A DNA stretch of 64,000 nt from Pelagihabitans sp965238025 (GTDB taxonomy: Bacteria; Bacteroidota; Bacteroidia; Flavobacteriales; Flavobacteriaceae), in NCBI GenBank assembly GCA_965238025.1, contig OZ250162.1:2046001-2110000 (forward strand). Reading direction: 5' to 3'. Shown piece by piece: positions 50,159 through 58,621 of this stretch. The notes under the pieces are model-generated. The model had not been told where the DNA came from and did not search any database. It saw only the letters and a program-made list of their open reading frames with translations. The position numbers and the translations under genes were made by a program. Positions within the stretch are counted from its first letter, which is position 1. Every line of letters starts with the position of its first letter.

Positions 50159-51204
50159 AAGGAAGATTCATACTGTTTTGGGGTCATGCCTTCCAACGTT
50201 TTAAAAGCACTATAAAATGTTGATTTAGAGGAGAATCCAGCTTCTTGAGCCAATCCCAAAATTGATAATTGTGCTGCCTTTGGGGATTGCATTAGTTTTT
50301 TGAATTCGTTAACACGAAAGCGGTTTATAAATTGGTAAAAATTGGTGCCCGAATGTTGATTGATCAGTTTTGACAATCGTTTTTCTTTTACATGAAACAC
50401 TTCCGCTAAGGATTGTAAATTTAAATCAGGATTTGAAAAGAGCTTTTCGGCATCAATCCTAGCCCTTAAAACCTTGAACTCTTCTTTCGATTCTTCTGAA
50501 ACCTCAGTTACCCTGTCGGGCGTTGTTTTCGTTTTTTCGGGTGCGAAAAATTGTTTTTGCCTGAATATCTCTGGCTGTGAAAATCCGTTGTAACCAATCC
50601 AATAGACCATAAAAAAAGTCAGGATTGCAGAAATTTGGGCAAGGTAGTCCGCATAGTCCTCATTTTGAAGACCAATAAAATCCTCGATTATCCATAATAC
50701 GTGAAACCCTAAAAAGATAAAAATAATGGTTTTGATCCAGGACAATGTTTTATGTTCCAGGTCTGAGTAATAGTTAGTTACATTTTCTTTATGGTGTTTT
50801 AAAAGACGAAGTATAAAGAAAAGAACACCAATGTTAAATAGATATTCAAAGAAGAAGACAACTTCCACTTCTGGTTTTAAAAGAAAAATGGCGTTGACGA
50901 TAAGACCCGGAATGAATAAAAACAAAAGCCGTTTTTTATTCGCATTATTGATTGTCTCGTTTACATATAGCAACAAAAATGGAAGTGTGAATAGTGAGGT
51001 ATGAGGCATTAGAAACTGCTCTTCTGAAAAATTATGCATAAGTGCATGAAATATTTCTACCCCAAGGCTCCATAAAAACAATCCCAAAAAAACATTTGCT
51101 TTTCTATTGTCCGATTTAATGGTAAGAAACAACAAACCCAGCATAAAGGCCGTTGCCACTGACAACATATCTAAAACGGCTAAAAATGAAACCTCAATTT
51201 GCAT
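50143..51204 (-). CDS. membrane-bound AraC-family regulator
   Basis: 353 residues from ATG 51204; a longer frame would run through a terminator hairpin and a -7-like TATGTTTA. Seven membrane helices (MLSVATAFMLGLLFL, LFTLPFLLLYV, ...FFMVYWIGYNGFS) followed by a cytosolic AraC domain: LQSLAEVFHVKEKRLSKLIN and LGLAQEAGFSSKSTFYSAFK. This 7TM-HTH layout is common in Bacteroidota; the signal is unknown. Downstream of the SnoaL genes. Confidence 0.88.
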   Translation of the reverse strand: MQIEVSFLAVLDMLSVATAFMLGLLFLTIKSDNRKANVFLGLFLWSLGVEIFHALMHNFSEEQFLMPHTSLFTLPFLLLYVNETINNANKKRLLFLFIPGLIVNAIFLLKPEVEVVFFFEYLFNIGVLFFILRLLKHHKENVTNYYSDLEHKTLSWIKTIIFIFLGFHVLWIIEDFIGLQNEDYADYLAQISAILTFFMVYWIGYNGFSQPEIFRQKQFFAPEKTKTTPDRVTEVSEESKEEFKVLRARIDAEKLFSNPDLNLQSLAEVFHVKEKRLSKLINQHSGTNFYQFINRFRVNEFKKLMQSPKAAQLSILGLAQEAGFSSKSTFYSAFKTLEGMTPKQYESSLKKSE

Positions 51205-51243
51205 GCTGCAATCTAAACATATTTGACAAAGTTTAGAAAACAC

Positions 51244-51273
51244 AAAAGGAGACATCATAGAATGTCTCCTTTT
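51244..51273 (-). terminator. perfect hairpin after the SnoaL gene
   Basis: Stem AAAAGGAGACAT/ATGTCTCCTTTT with six-base loop, 39 bases after the stop of the minus-strand SnoaL gene. Short T-run on the minus strand is part of the stem. Confidence 0.75.
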
Positions 51274-51311
51274 AAACAAATATTTAAATGCTACTCAGAA
51301 ATAAGCTTTCA

Positions 51312-52082
51312 TTAGAACTTACCGGTATTGGCCCATTCTGAGCGTGGTGGAATGGGTTCCATATTGTCCCAGTGTTCCACGATTTTACCGTTTTCAATCC
51401 TGAAGATGTCAAAAACCGCCAATTCAGTACCATTGAAAGTTGCCTTGGAATAGCTGACCACATGATCGCCTTGCCCCATAACTTTAAAAATAAAATCGTA
51501 GTTAAAATCCTGAGTTGCCAAAAAACTTTTTACAGCATCAATGCCATTGGGTACTTGTGGATTATGCTGGATATACTTCTCGGTTGATACGTAGTTTTCC
51601 ACTGCGCCATGATTTCCATTCTGAAATACTTCGGTAATAAAATTTCTTACCAAGATTTTATTCTCTTCGGTCTTGTCGAGATCTTTTAGCTCAAAATCCC
51701 CAAGCACCATATCATTTCCTGAGGCAGTTTTGTCTTTTTCAACATAAGCTGCAATAACGTCCCAGTGCTCGATCATTTTATCATTATCATCAGTATCGAA
51801 CATATCTGTCGTGACCCATTTCGCTGCTCCGTTGTCAATATCCTGATAGACGTGTACAAATACGTTATTCCCATCTTCCAAAATACGAATTACGCGAATG
51901 TCCCGATCATTTGTTCGCGTTAAGAAGTCGGCGAAGTATTCTTTAAACCCTTTCGCTCCATCGGGAACGCCTGTGCTGTGTTGGGTATAGCGATTGCCCG
52001 TTAGTGTGTCTACGACATCGATATGTCCTTCTTTAATACCCTTGAGGTATAAGTTTTTTGCATTTTCTGATTTTTCACTCAT
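51312..52082 (-). CDS. two-domain SnoaL-like protein (cytoplasmic)
   Basis: 256 residues made of two SnoaL/NTF2 domains (about 1-120 and 130-256). Each holds a YTQHS- or YIQHNP- type motif and ends with a (K/E)HWD motif, as RYTQHSTGVPDGAKGF, KMIEHWDVI, KYIQHNPQVPNGIDAV and KIVEHWDNMEP. His and Asp positions resemble SnoaL active sites. No signal peptide. It follows its exported paralogue by 21 bases. Confidence 0.82.
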   Translation of the reverse strand: MSEKSENAKNLYLKGIKEGHIDVVDTLTGNRYTQHSTGVPDGAKGFKEYFADFLTRTNDRDIRVIRILEDGNNVFVHVYQDIDNGAAKWVTTDMFDTDDNDKMIEHWDVIAAYVEKDKTASGNDMVLGDFELKDLDKTEENKILVRNFITEVFQNGNHGAVENYVSTEKYIQHNPQVPNGIDAVKSFLATQDFNYDFIFKVMGQGDHVVSYSKATFNGTELAVFDIFRIENGKIVEHWDNMEPIPPRSEWANTGKF

Positions 52083-52103
52083 TTGTTCTAGTTTTATAGT
52101 TGA

Positions 52104-53015
52104 TTAAAATTTCCCATTATCATTTTTCCATTCAGTTTTTGGTGGAACTGGCGCCATTATCCCCCAATGTTGATCGATGGCATTATTTTGAACTCCTAAA
52201 AAATCAAAATAAGCATATGGTTCTCCTGCAAACTTCCCTGAAGACATTACTAATACAAAACTGCCTTCCCCATGTACAGCATGAATTGTGTCATATTCCA
52301 TAACAATACCTTGCTTAGCAAATGCACCTAAAGCGGCTTGTAAACCCGTGGCACCGTTTGCAATATCTGGATGATGTTGAATATAGATATTATTCTTAAT
52401 AAAATCTGGAACCTTATTTAACTCTCCTTTAATTAATAAAGTATTAATATAATTTTTAGCTAAGGCTTTATTGGCTTCCGTTTTATCTAATTCATTCTTT
52501 GTAGTTGTACCATCTAATTGCGTATTTCCGCTAGGATTGGGCTTTGAAGCCAAAGGCATCATATTGTCCCAATGCTCAACAATTAAATCACCTTCAAAGC
52601 GGAATACATCTATAACAACCTGAGGTTTTTTTCCATTCCAGGCTCCACTATAGAGTGATTGAAGAACTACAAAATCGCCGTCGGAAATGGTACGGTAGGT
52701 ATTTACCAATGTTTCTTTAAATGCACCAGACTTAACTGCCCCAATAACGGGTTTAATTCCATCGGGATAATTTGGATTGTGTTGAATGTATTTGTCTGGG
52801 TTAACATATTTTTCCATGGCGCTTGCATCACCATTCTCAAAACATTGCAACACGGCAATGGCTTTATCCTTGTTTGAAATTTCAGATTTTACTTCTGCTT
52901 TCTGTTCTGAATTCTTGGTGAGAACTTCCGATGTTTCTTTTTTGTTTGATTGGCATGATGCCAATGTAACCATACAAAGCATTACAATTGATAGTTTGTG
53001 CGTAAGTGTGTTCAT
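52104..53015 (-). CDS. two-domain SnoaL-like lipoprotein
   Basis: 303 residues with lipobox VTLASCQSNK. Two SnoaL domains with KYIQHNPNYPDGIKPV, VEHWDNMMP, IYIQHHPDIANGATGL and IDQHWGIMAP. Clearly paralogous to the next gene, so the duplication produced one periplasmic and one cytoplasmic copy. A palindrome CTCGATAATCGAG lies 36 bases upstream. Confidence 0.82.
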   Translation of the reverse strand: MNTLTHKLSIVMLCMVTLASCQSNKKETSEVLTKNSEQKAEVKSEISNKDKAIAVLQCFENGDASAMEKYVNPDKYIQHNPNYPDGIKPVIGAVKSGAFKETLVNTYRTISDGDFVVLQSLYSGAWNGKKPQVVIDVFRFEGDLIVEHWDNMMPLASKPNPSGNTQLDGTTTKNELDKTEANKALAKNYINTLLIKGELNKVPDFIKNNIYIQHHPDIANGATGLQAALGAFAKQGIVMEYDTIHAVHGEGSFVLVMSSGKFAGEPYAYFDFLGVQNNAIDQHWGIMAPVPPKTEWKNDNGKF

Positions 53016-53050
53016 CTTTTTTGTTTAAAATTATTATGCTATTTATTTTA

Positions 53051-53063
53051 CTCGATAATCGAG
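53051..53063. promoter_or_regulatory. palindrome CTCGAT-A-ATCGAG upstream of SnoaL genes
   Basis: Perfect 6-base arms around one base, 36-48 bases before the ATG at 53015. Possible operator; partner regulator unknown. Confidence 0.35.
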
Positions 53064-53140
53064 ATTTGAATATTCTGAGGCTTACTTCGAAATCAAAAAT
53101 GTTTTCAAACGAATGCCTCGTGTGCTTGCCCCTGGGGAGT

Positions 53141-53605
53141 TTACTTTTCTACCAAAACTAAATCTTCAATGATTCCCCCATCAAAGCGTGTAAATTGGTC
53201 TTTTGTTCCAAAGCGGAATATCCCCGAAGAGTACATCACATTATTATTGAAATTGAAAATTAGAGTCGTATAATCTGGATGCGACGCTTCTAACCAACTA
53301 ACGATATACATCTTATCTCCAATCTTTCGAGAACTATAGGGTAAATCCTTATTTCCATTTCCTTTTCTTGGACCTGCAATCCACTCGTATTTAAGCATGC
53401 CATCATAAAATTCTATATGTATACCGCCTCCATTTTGATAGTAATAATTCATGGATGTACCATCTAACAAATGTTCAGGTCGTTTTGCCTCAGCTTCTTT
53501 TTTTACTTGTTCTAAGGAAGATTCTGATGGTTTATCTTGTGCCATAATAAAGTTTGTACTAGCTATTGCTACGATTAATACTACAATTGTTTTTAAGTTT
53601 TTCAT
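53141..53605 (-). CDS. secreted MoaF-like lipocalin-fold protein
   Basis: 154 residues with signal ending NFIMAQD. YYYQNGGGIHIEFYDGMLKYEWIAGPRKG and YIVSWLEASHPDYTTLIFNFNNNVMYSS fit the MoaF-N/phenolic-acid-decarboxylase-like barrel. Ligand unknown. ATGA-type overlap with the radical SAM gene: this gene's start lies inside the end of the radical SAM gene. Confidence 0.62.
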   Translation of the reverse strand: MKNLKTIVVLIVAIASTNFIMAQDKPSESSLEQVKKEAEAKRPEHLLDGTSMNYYYQNGGGIHIEFYDGMLKYEWIAGPRKGNGNKDLPYSSRKIGDKMYIVSWLEASHPDYTTLIFNFNNNVMYSSGIFRFGTKDQFTRFDGGIIEDLVLVEK

Positions 53606-54471
53606 TCTACTAAATTTTGATCGGTTACATGATGAATAATTTCATCGAATTTTAATTTTAAATCGTGTTTTAAAAGGTTTTCTCTTAAAATGGGTTCTAT
53701 CTCTTCTCTATATTTTTTAAGTTGTGATGTGGTATACACTTCTTGAATTTCTGTGGTTTCTTCTTTCAATAGTTTATTCATTTTCGGTCGAACATATTTC
53801 GGAAGATTTAAATATTCGATTTTCACATCATTTGTTCCAGCCGCTTTTATTTCAGAAAATAATTTGTCGATTAGTTCGGGTTTTAACTTCATATGAGGTA
53901 AAAAAGGACCAACAAACACATAGGTTTTTATTCCAGCATCATTCAGCCTTTTTAAAGTTCTTAATCGAGCAGTTGCAAGGGGCGCCCGAACTTCTAAAAA
54001 CCGACTTAGTTTATCATCTGTAGTTGTTATCGACATCCCAACTTCTAGATTTGGAATTTTCTTTAATAGGTCTAGATCATCGAGAATCATTGGGGATTTG
54101 GTTAAAATGCCCACCCTTCCTTGATAGTTGTTTTTGGCAAATACTTCTAAAATACCCCTGCTTAATCGATATTTTTTTTCTACACCTTGATAAGGATCTG
54201 TTACTGTGCTCATTGCAATTTTTGGATGCGGATTTTTTTTCATCAATCGCTTAATATCCTTTTCCATTAATTCAACTGCATTCGTTTTTACATATACATA
54301 GTTTCCCCAGTTATTATTGGTTTCTCCCACAAAACGTCCCATAAAACTTGCAAAGCAATACATACAGGCAAATTGACACCCTGTATACGGATTTATCACA
54401 TAATCTGCACTAGGCACTTGAGTTGTACCTATAATAGACTTCGCTTCTATTTCCTTGATTTTAAATGGCAT
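53602..54471 (-). CDS. SPL-family radical SAM protein
   Basis: 289 residues. YTGCQFACMYCFASFMGRF carries the CxxxCxxC 4Fe-4S motif and the rest (GRVGILTKSPMILDDLDLL, VGMSITTTDDKLSRFLE) matches the spore-photoproduct-lyase-like group (PA0069/SplB-like). Function of non-sporulator members is unsettled. Promoter with -7 TAATTTTG at 54496-54503. Followed by the MoaF-like gene with 4-base overlap. Confidence 0.88.
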   Translation of the reverse strand: MPFKIKEIEAKSIIGTTQVPSADYVINPYTGCQFACMYCFASFMGRFVGETNNNWGNYVYVKTNAVELMEKDIKRLMKKNPHPKIAMSTVTDPYQGVEKKYRLSRGILEVFAKNNYQGRVGILTKSPMILDDLDLLKKIPNLEVGMSITTTDDKLSRFLEVRAPLATARLRTLKRLNDAGIKTYVFVGPFLPHMKLKPELIDKLFSEIKAAGTNDVKIEYLNLPKYVRPKMNKLLKEETTEIQEVYTTSQLKKYREEIEPILRENLLKHDLKLKFDEIIHHVTDQNLVE

Positions 54472-54495
54472 AAATTTTTAGATTTATTTATACCA

Positions 54496-54503
54496 CAAAA
54501 TTA
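54496..54503 (-). promoter_or_regulatory. -7 element TAATTTTG of radical SAM operon
   Basis: Exact TAnnTTTG match on the minus strand, 24 bases before the ATG at 54471. Confidence 0.5.
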
Positions 54504-54577
54504 GGGTTGGGTGGGATTGTGTAAAAGGTAAATTATTTGAAAAATCTACGAATAAGGGTAAATCTCAAAACAGTTCA

Positions 54578-55477
54578 CTATTTTAAAATGACCGTTCTAA
54601 AATAACTGGGCGTTTGATTTGTGTGCTTTTTAAAAAACTTGGCAAAATTTGTAGTTTCATCAAAACCTAGAAGATAAGAGACCTCACTAACATTGTTCTG
54701 AGCGTCTGCGAGAAGTCTCTTTGCATTTAAGATAAGTACTTTATCAATAAATACTTTAACAGAGGTATTGGCAAATGTCTTAACCGAGGCATTTAGTTGA
54801 TGACTAGAACAACCCAGCATATTCACATAATCAATAGCATTTCTAGTATGGGATATATTTTGATCTAATAATTTTTGAAATTTAAGGAACAAGGTTTTTC
54901 TTTCATCATCCACTATTTCTGTTGAACGCAATTGGGACTTTACTTTTAAGATCAATGTTCTTAACAAGGTTTGTAATACTTCTTGCCGCACTTGATACGT
55001 TATACTGGAATATTCTTCATGAATAAGTTGAATTAAGGCAAGAAAAGTACGGTAATGGTTCTTGTTGTTGATATTGATTATCGGGCTGTACAGTGCTATG
55101 TTATATGGGTAACTATAAGATAATTCATTAAACTGAATCTGGTTTTTATACAGAAAGTTTTCGGTAAAGAGAATGATGTAACCCGTACTGCTTCTATGCT
55201 TCTGCCAAGAATGCACTTGATTCTTACCAACAAATAAAATGCTTCCTTTTTTAAAATTGTAGGTCTCAAAATCTACATTATGTTCACCTTCTCCGTCCTT
55301 AATGAAAAGGATTTCATAAAATTTCAACACTTTAGGAGGTATTAATAAAGAGGCATCGTACTTCTCGTAAAAACGTCTCATTGTTAGAATTTCAAATCCT
55401 ACCAATTCCAAATCTTCTTTGAAAAGTAATTGCGGAAGTCTTTTCTGGTTATCTCTCTTAATCAATGGCGGTTTCAA
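54578..55477 (-). CDS. AraC-family regulator with cupin sensor
   Basis: 299 residues from TTG 55477; an ATG at 55381 would cut the sensor. N-terminal cupin (FYEILFIKDGEGEHNVDFETYNF, KKGSILFVGKNQVHSW) and two C-terminal HTHs (YVNMLGCSSHQLNASVKT, VSEVSYLLGFDETTNFAKFF). Overlaps the TMEM175-like gene end by 20 bases. Confidence 0.85.
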   Translation of the reverse strand: MKPPLIKRDNQKRLPQLLFKEDLELVGFEILTMRRFYEKYDASLLIPPKVLKFYEILFIKDGEGEHNVDFETYNFKKGSILFVGKNQVHSWQKHRSSTGYIILFTENFLYKNQIQFNELSYSYPYNIALYSPIININNKNHYRTFLALIQLIHEEYSSITYQVRQEVLQTLLRTLILKVKSQLRSTEIVDDERKTLFLKFQKLLDQNISHTRNAIDYVNMLGCSSHQLNASVKTFANTSVKVFIDKVLILNAKRLLADAQNNVSEVSYLLGFDETTNFAKFFKKHTNQTPSYFRTVILK

Positions 55478-56030
55478 TTTGTTTATTAGGTATAATCCAA
55501 ATAAGCGCGACTACTACATAGCAGGCTACAGAAACCCATGGAATAAAGAAGGCGAACAGGATACCAATAATGTAAATGAGCAGCGACAATTTTTCCTTGG
55601 TTCTTTTACCTAGTATTTTTTTTAGTACAAAGTTGTCATCGTGTTGTTTAATGATAATGCCTTGTAATATAGTAAAGGCAAAACCACTCATGAGCAGTAC
55701 GATCCCATATAATGATAAAGGGGCAGTTGTAAGATGATTTTCCCCTACCCACGATGTAACAAAAGGGACGAGAGACAACCAAAATAAAAGATGCAAATTC
55801 GCCCATAAAACTTTACCACTCACTTTTTCTGTTACCTGAAATAAATGATGATGGTTGTTCCAAAAGATGCCAACATAAACAAAACTTAACAAGTAACTTA
55901 TAAATATGGGTGTTTTGGGAAGTAAAGCCTCTAAAGAAACCTCTTCGGGTGCCTCCAATTCCAATACCATTATGGTAATAATGATGGCCATTACGCCATC
56001 GCTAAATGCTTCTAATCTGTTTGTTGTCAT
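55458..56030 (-). CDS. TMEM175-like potassium channel (DUF1211)
   Basis: 190 residues from ATG 56030. The N-terminal RLEAFSDGVMAIIITIMVLEL has the FSDG-type motif (R..aFSD) of TMEM175 channels. Six membrane helices follow, with FWNNHHHLFQ. Bacterial members conduct K+. Its last codons overlap the AraC gene start. Confidence 0.87.
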   Translation of the reverse strand: MTTNRLEAFSDGVMAIIITIMVLELEAPEEVSLEALLPKTPIFISYLLSFVYVGIFWNNHHHLFQVTEKVSGKVLWANLHLLFWLSLVPFVTSWVGENHLTTAPLSLYGIVLLMSGFAFTILQGIIIKQHDDNFVLKKILGKRTKEKLSLLIYIIGILFAFFIPWVSVACYVVVALIWIIPNKQIETAID

Positions 56031-56131
56031 TTTTAGTATCAAGGGGTTATAAGTAGGCTTGAACCTCTTTTGCATTTAAACAAAGAGTGCCTAAATTCCT
56101 TTAAAGATAGTTAAGTTAAATTTAGACAAAT

Positions 56132-56165
56132 AAAAAAGACGGAATTCTAGAATTCCGTCTTTTTT
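56132..56165 (-). terminator. 16-base-arm palindromic terminator
   Basis: AAAAAAGACGGAATTC-TA-GAATTCCGTCTTTTTT; terminates the DUF4382 gene on the minus strand and is symmetrical enough to act both ways. Confidence 0.85.
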
Positions 56166-56186
56166 TATATAAAATGTGAGTTCTGA

Positions 56187-57068
56187 TTATTCCTTTACCA
56201 TTTCAAAATCCCTGACAGTTTTGTTACCGGCAACGATTTCAACACTATCAGCAACTTGCTCTAAATGACCATCGAGGTTTGCCCTTACGGTGTAAAGACC
56301 GGCATCTAGACCCATAATCATATAGGCACCATCGGCGTTTGTAAAGCTAGTTGTACTAAGGCTGTCAGCGGCAAAAACTGAAACCTCTGCGCCCTCAACC
56401 CCTACCGCGGTTGCGGTTGAATCCTGTTGAGCGGTCACCAAGCCCATTAGGGTTCCGGCAACGGTCATATTGCTGGCCTTGATTACAGGTTTAAAGTTAA
56501 ATCCGGTAATATTCTCCAACTTATCCGTACTACCCTTGGCAACAAAAGACCTGCTTACATCAAAGTCTAATAAAAGATCGGATGAAAGACCTCCATTGAC
56601 CTCAATTCCAGGTTTTACAAAAAGCTTGATACCTGATTGGCTTCCACTAGGAACCTGGAGGTCATAAGTAGTACCGTCCGTCAGTACAACATTTACACCT
56701 TTTACATATATTCTGACCAAATCATAGGTGCCAACGGGTACTTCCAATTCGGCTAACTGCTGGGTAACCCCATTGGTAAGGTCAAGTAAGTTCACATCGA
56801 TTTCGTTCTCCATCAAAGTGATGAAAGGAGAGCTGGATTCACTTTCCAAGCTATCCGTTTCAGCCGTTTTCATTTTATCGAATTTACCCCTGGCATCCAC
56901 TTTAAAAACGGTGACGTTCGCTTCTGCCACCAAATCATAAGGAAATGGGGCATCTGTTAAATGCACACTTAGGGTTCCAGTTGTCAACTGCGAATCATTG
57001 TTGTCACTACAACTGACCAAACCGATAAATATTGCAACCAGTACTAATAAAATTGACTTGTTCTTCAT
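56187..57068 (-). CDS. DUF4382 lipoprotein with carboxypeptidase-like C-domain
   Basis: 293 residues, lipobox GLVSCSDNN. Residues about 30-190 are DUF4382: TLSVHLTDAPFPYDLVAEANVTV, VPVGTYDLVRIYVKGVNVVL and LLLDFDVSRSF. About 205-293 is a beta-sandwich with GVEGAEVSVFAADS, TNADGAYMIMGLDAGLYTVRA. Cell-surface or periplasmic, function not known. Single gene with a strong terminator. Confidence 0.88.
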   Translation of the reverse strand: MKNKSILLVLVAIFIGLVSCSDNNDSQLTTGTLSVHLTDAPFPYDLVAEANVTVFKVDARGKFDKMKTAETDSLESESSSPFITLMENEIDVNLLDLTNGVTQQLAELEVPVGTYDLVRIYVKGVNVVLTDGTTYDLQVPSGSQSGIKLFVKPGIEVNGGLSSDLLLDFDVSRSFVAKGSTDKLENITGFNFKPVIKASNMTVAGTLMGLVTAQQDSTATAVGVEGAEVSVFAADSLSTTSFTNADGAYMIMGLDAGLYTVRANLDGHLEQVADSVEIVAGNKTVRDFEMVKE

Positions 57069-57325
57069 AGGTTTTATTTTAAGAATTTAGGTTGAGCCCA
57101 AATATCCGGGCGCGATAGTATAAAACGCCTTATTGATGGCTTACCCTACCCTGAAAAGCCGAATTTTCCATTTTTTCGATAAAATGCAACTTTAGTTAAC
57201 ATCAGACAGGAAAAAATCCGATGAAAAGCGCTAAAAGCTTATAATGTAGAATATTAGGGGGCTAAATTTTTTTAATGGAAGGCTATTTTCTCAAGATCAA
57301 TCAATAGTATGGAGTGCAACCGGCA

Positions 57326-58618
57326 CTATTGATACATCAGGTACTTCTCCCGAATCTTTTCAAAATTTTCTAGGTCAACTTTCCAACCCGCTTTGATTTC
57401 TTTTTCGGAAAGTCCCGTTTCTATTTGTTTCTGTAAATTTTCAGTACCGGCATGTTTGGTAAAGCCCTTGGTTAGAAAGACGTCTTTTTTCTCAGAAGCA
57501 TTATTATAGGCATCAATCAACCATTTCAAAGAGACTTCGCCCATTTTTGGGGTTTTGGAAAGATCTTTTCCGTAGCAAACCTTCCCATCGTGTTTGGGAT
57601 TTTTTGAACCGAAATTCGGTTTTGGAGTGTATTTGAATTCGTAGCTATCTTCTTCTAGAAAAGGCGCCCCATAACGTTGAAACTGAAATTCGGTACCTCG
57701 ACCTGCATTAATATCGGTTCCTTCAAAAAGTCCGAGACTGGGGTATAAGTTTATGGCCATATTATTGGGCAGGTTAGGGGAGGGGCGAATGGGCAAACTA
57801 TACTCCCTTTGGTGGTTCCAATTTTCAAGTGGAATGACAGTCAGATTGGCCTTACTTCCATTTTTAAGCCATCCCTCTTCGTTGATCATAGTGGCATATT
57901 CCCCTATGGTCATCCCATAAACCAAAGGAATCTCGGTCATTCCAAGAAAGCTGGTATGTTCTTTTTCCATGGTTGGTCCATCCACATAATGGGCATTTGG
58001 GTTCGGGCGATCTAAAACAATGATAGGAACCTTATTTTCGGCACAGGCCTCCATTACCAATTGAAGTGTAGCTATATAGGTATAAAAGCGAACACCAACG
58101 TCCTGAATGTCAAATAAAACAACATCTAAATCTTTTATTTCCTCCGCAGGGGGCTTTCTGTTTTTCCCGTGCAGCGAAATTATGGGCAATCCTGTTTTGG
58201 GATCCACACCATCTTTTACCATCTCACCTGCATCTGCCTTTCCTCGAAATCCGTGTTCCGGGGCAAATACTTTTTTAATCGCTATGTTCAAGGAAAGCAA
58301 AGAATCGATTAAGTGTGTATAAGGTATTAAAGGCTTCTCGATAATTTTTTCTTCCTTCGTACCTCGTACCTCGTTTTTCTTACTTCGAAATATTACCGAG
58401 GTTTGGTTTGCCACAATCCCAACTTTTTTGTCTTTTATCAAGGGAAGGTATGCACCGGTTCTATTGGCAGCAACAATAATAGGTTTGACCGAATCTTGTG
58501 ATACTTCAACAGTTGCAGTTTCTGGGGCGGCAATCTTTTGCTTGGGTTGGTTTCCACAGTTCGTTAATAATAAAAACCACAATAAAAATGTACTTTTGAA
58601 TGCGGAAAAAAAGCCCAT
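57326..58618 (-). CDS. NamZ-like exo-N-acetylmuramidase lipoprotein (DUF1343)
   Basis: 430 residues, lipobox LLLTNCGNQ. DUF1343 signatures: KKVGIVANQTSVI, HLIDSLLSLNIAIKKVFAPEHGFRG, VVLFDIQDVGVRFYTYIATL, VLDRPNPN and FEGTDINAGRGTEFQFQRYG. NamZ of Bacteroidota removes terminal MurNAc in peptidoglycan recycling. The start codon lies 3 bases from the start of the divergent permease. A hairpin overlaps its stop. Confidence 0.88.
   Translation of the reverse strand: MGFFSAFKSTFLLWFLLLTNCGNQPKQKIAAPETATVEVSQDSVKPIIVAANRTGAYLPLIKDKKVGIVANQTSVIFRSKKNEVRGTKEEKIIEKPLIPYTHLIDSLLSLNIAIKKVFAPEHGFRGKADAGEMVKDGVDPKTGLPIISLHGKNRKPPAEEIKDLDVVLFDIQDVGVRFYTYIATLQLVMEACAENKVPIIVLDRPNPNAHYVDGPTMEKEHTSFLGMTEIPLVYGMTIGEYATMINEEGWLKNGSKANLTVIPLENWNHQREYSLPIRPSPNLPNNMAINLYPSLGLFEGTDINAGRGTEFQFQRYGAPFLEEDSYEFKYTPKPNFGSKNPKHDGKVCYGKDLSKTPKMGEVSLKWLIDAYNNASEKKDVFLTKGFTKHAGTENLQKQIETGLSEKEIKAGWKVDLENFEKIREKYLMYQ
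58591..58598 (+). promoter_or_regulatory. -7 element TACTTTTG of the permease, inside the namZ-like gene
   Basis: Exact TAnnTTTG match, 23 bases before the TTG at 58622 and within the N-terminal codons of the divergent gene. Confidence 0.45.
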
Positions 58619-58621
58619 AGA

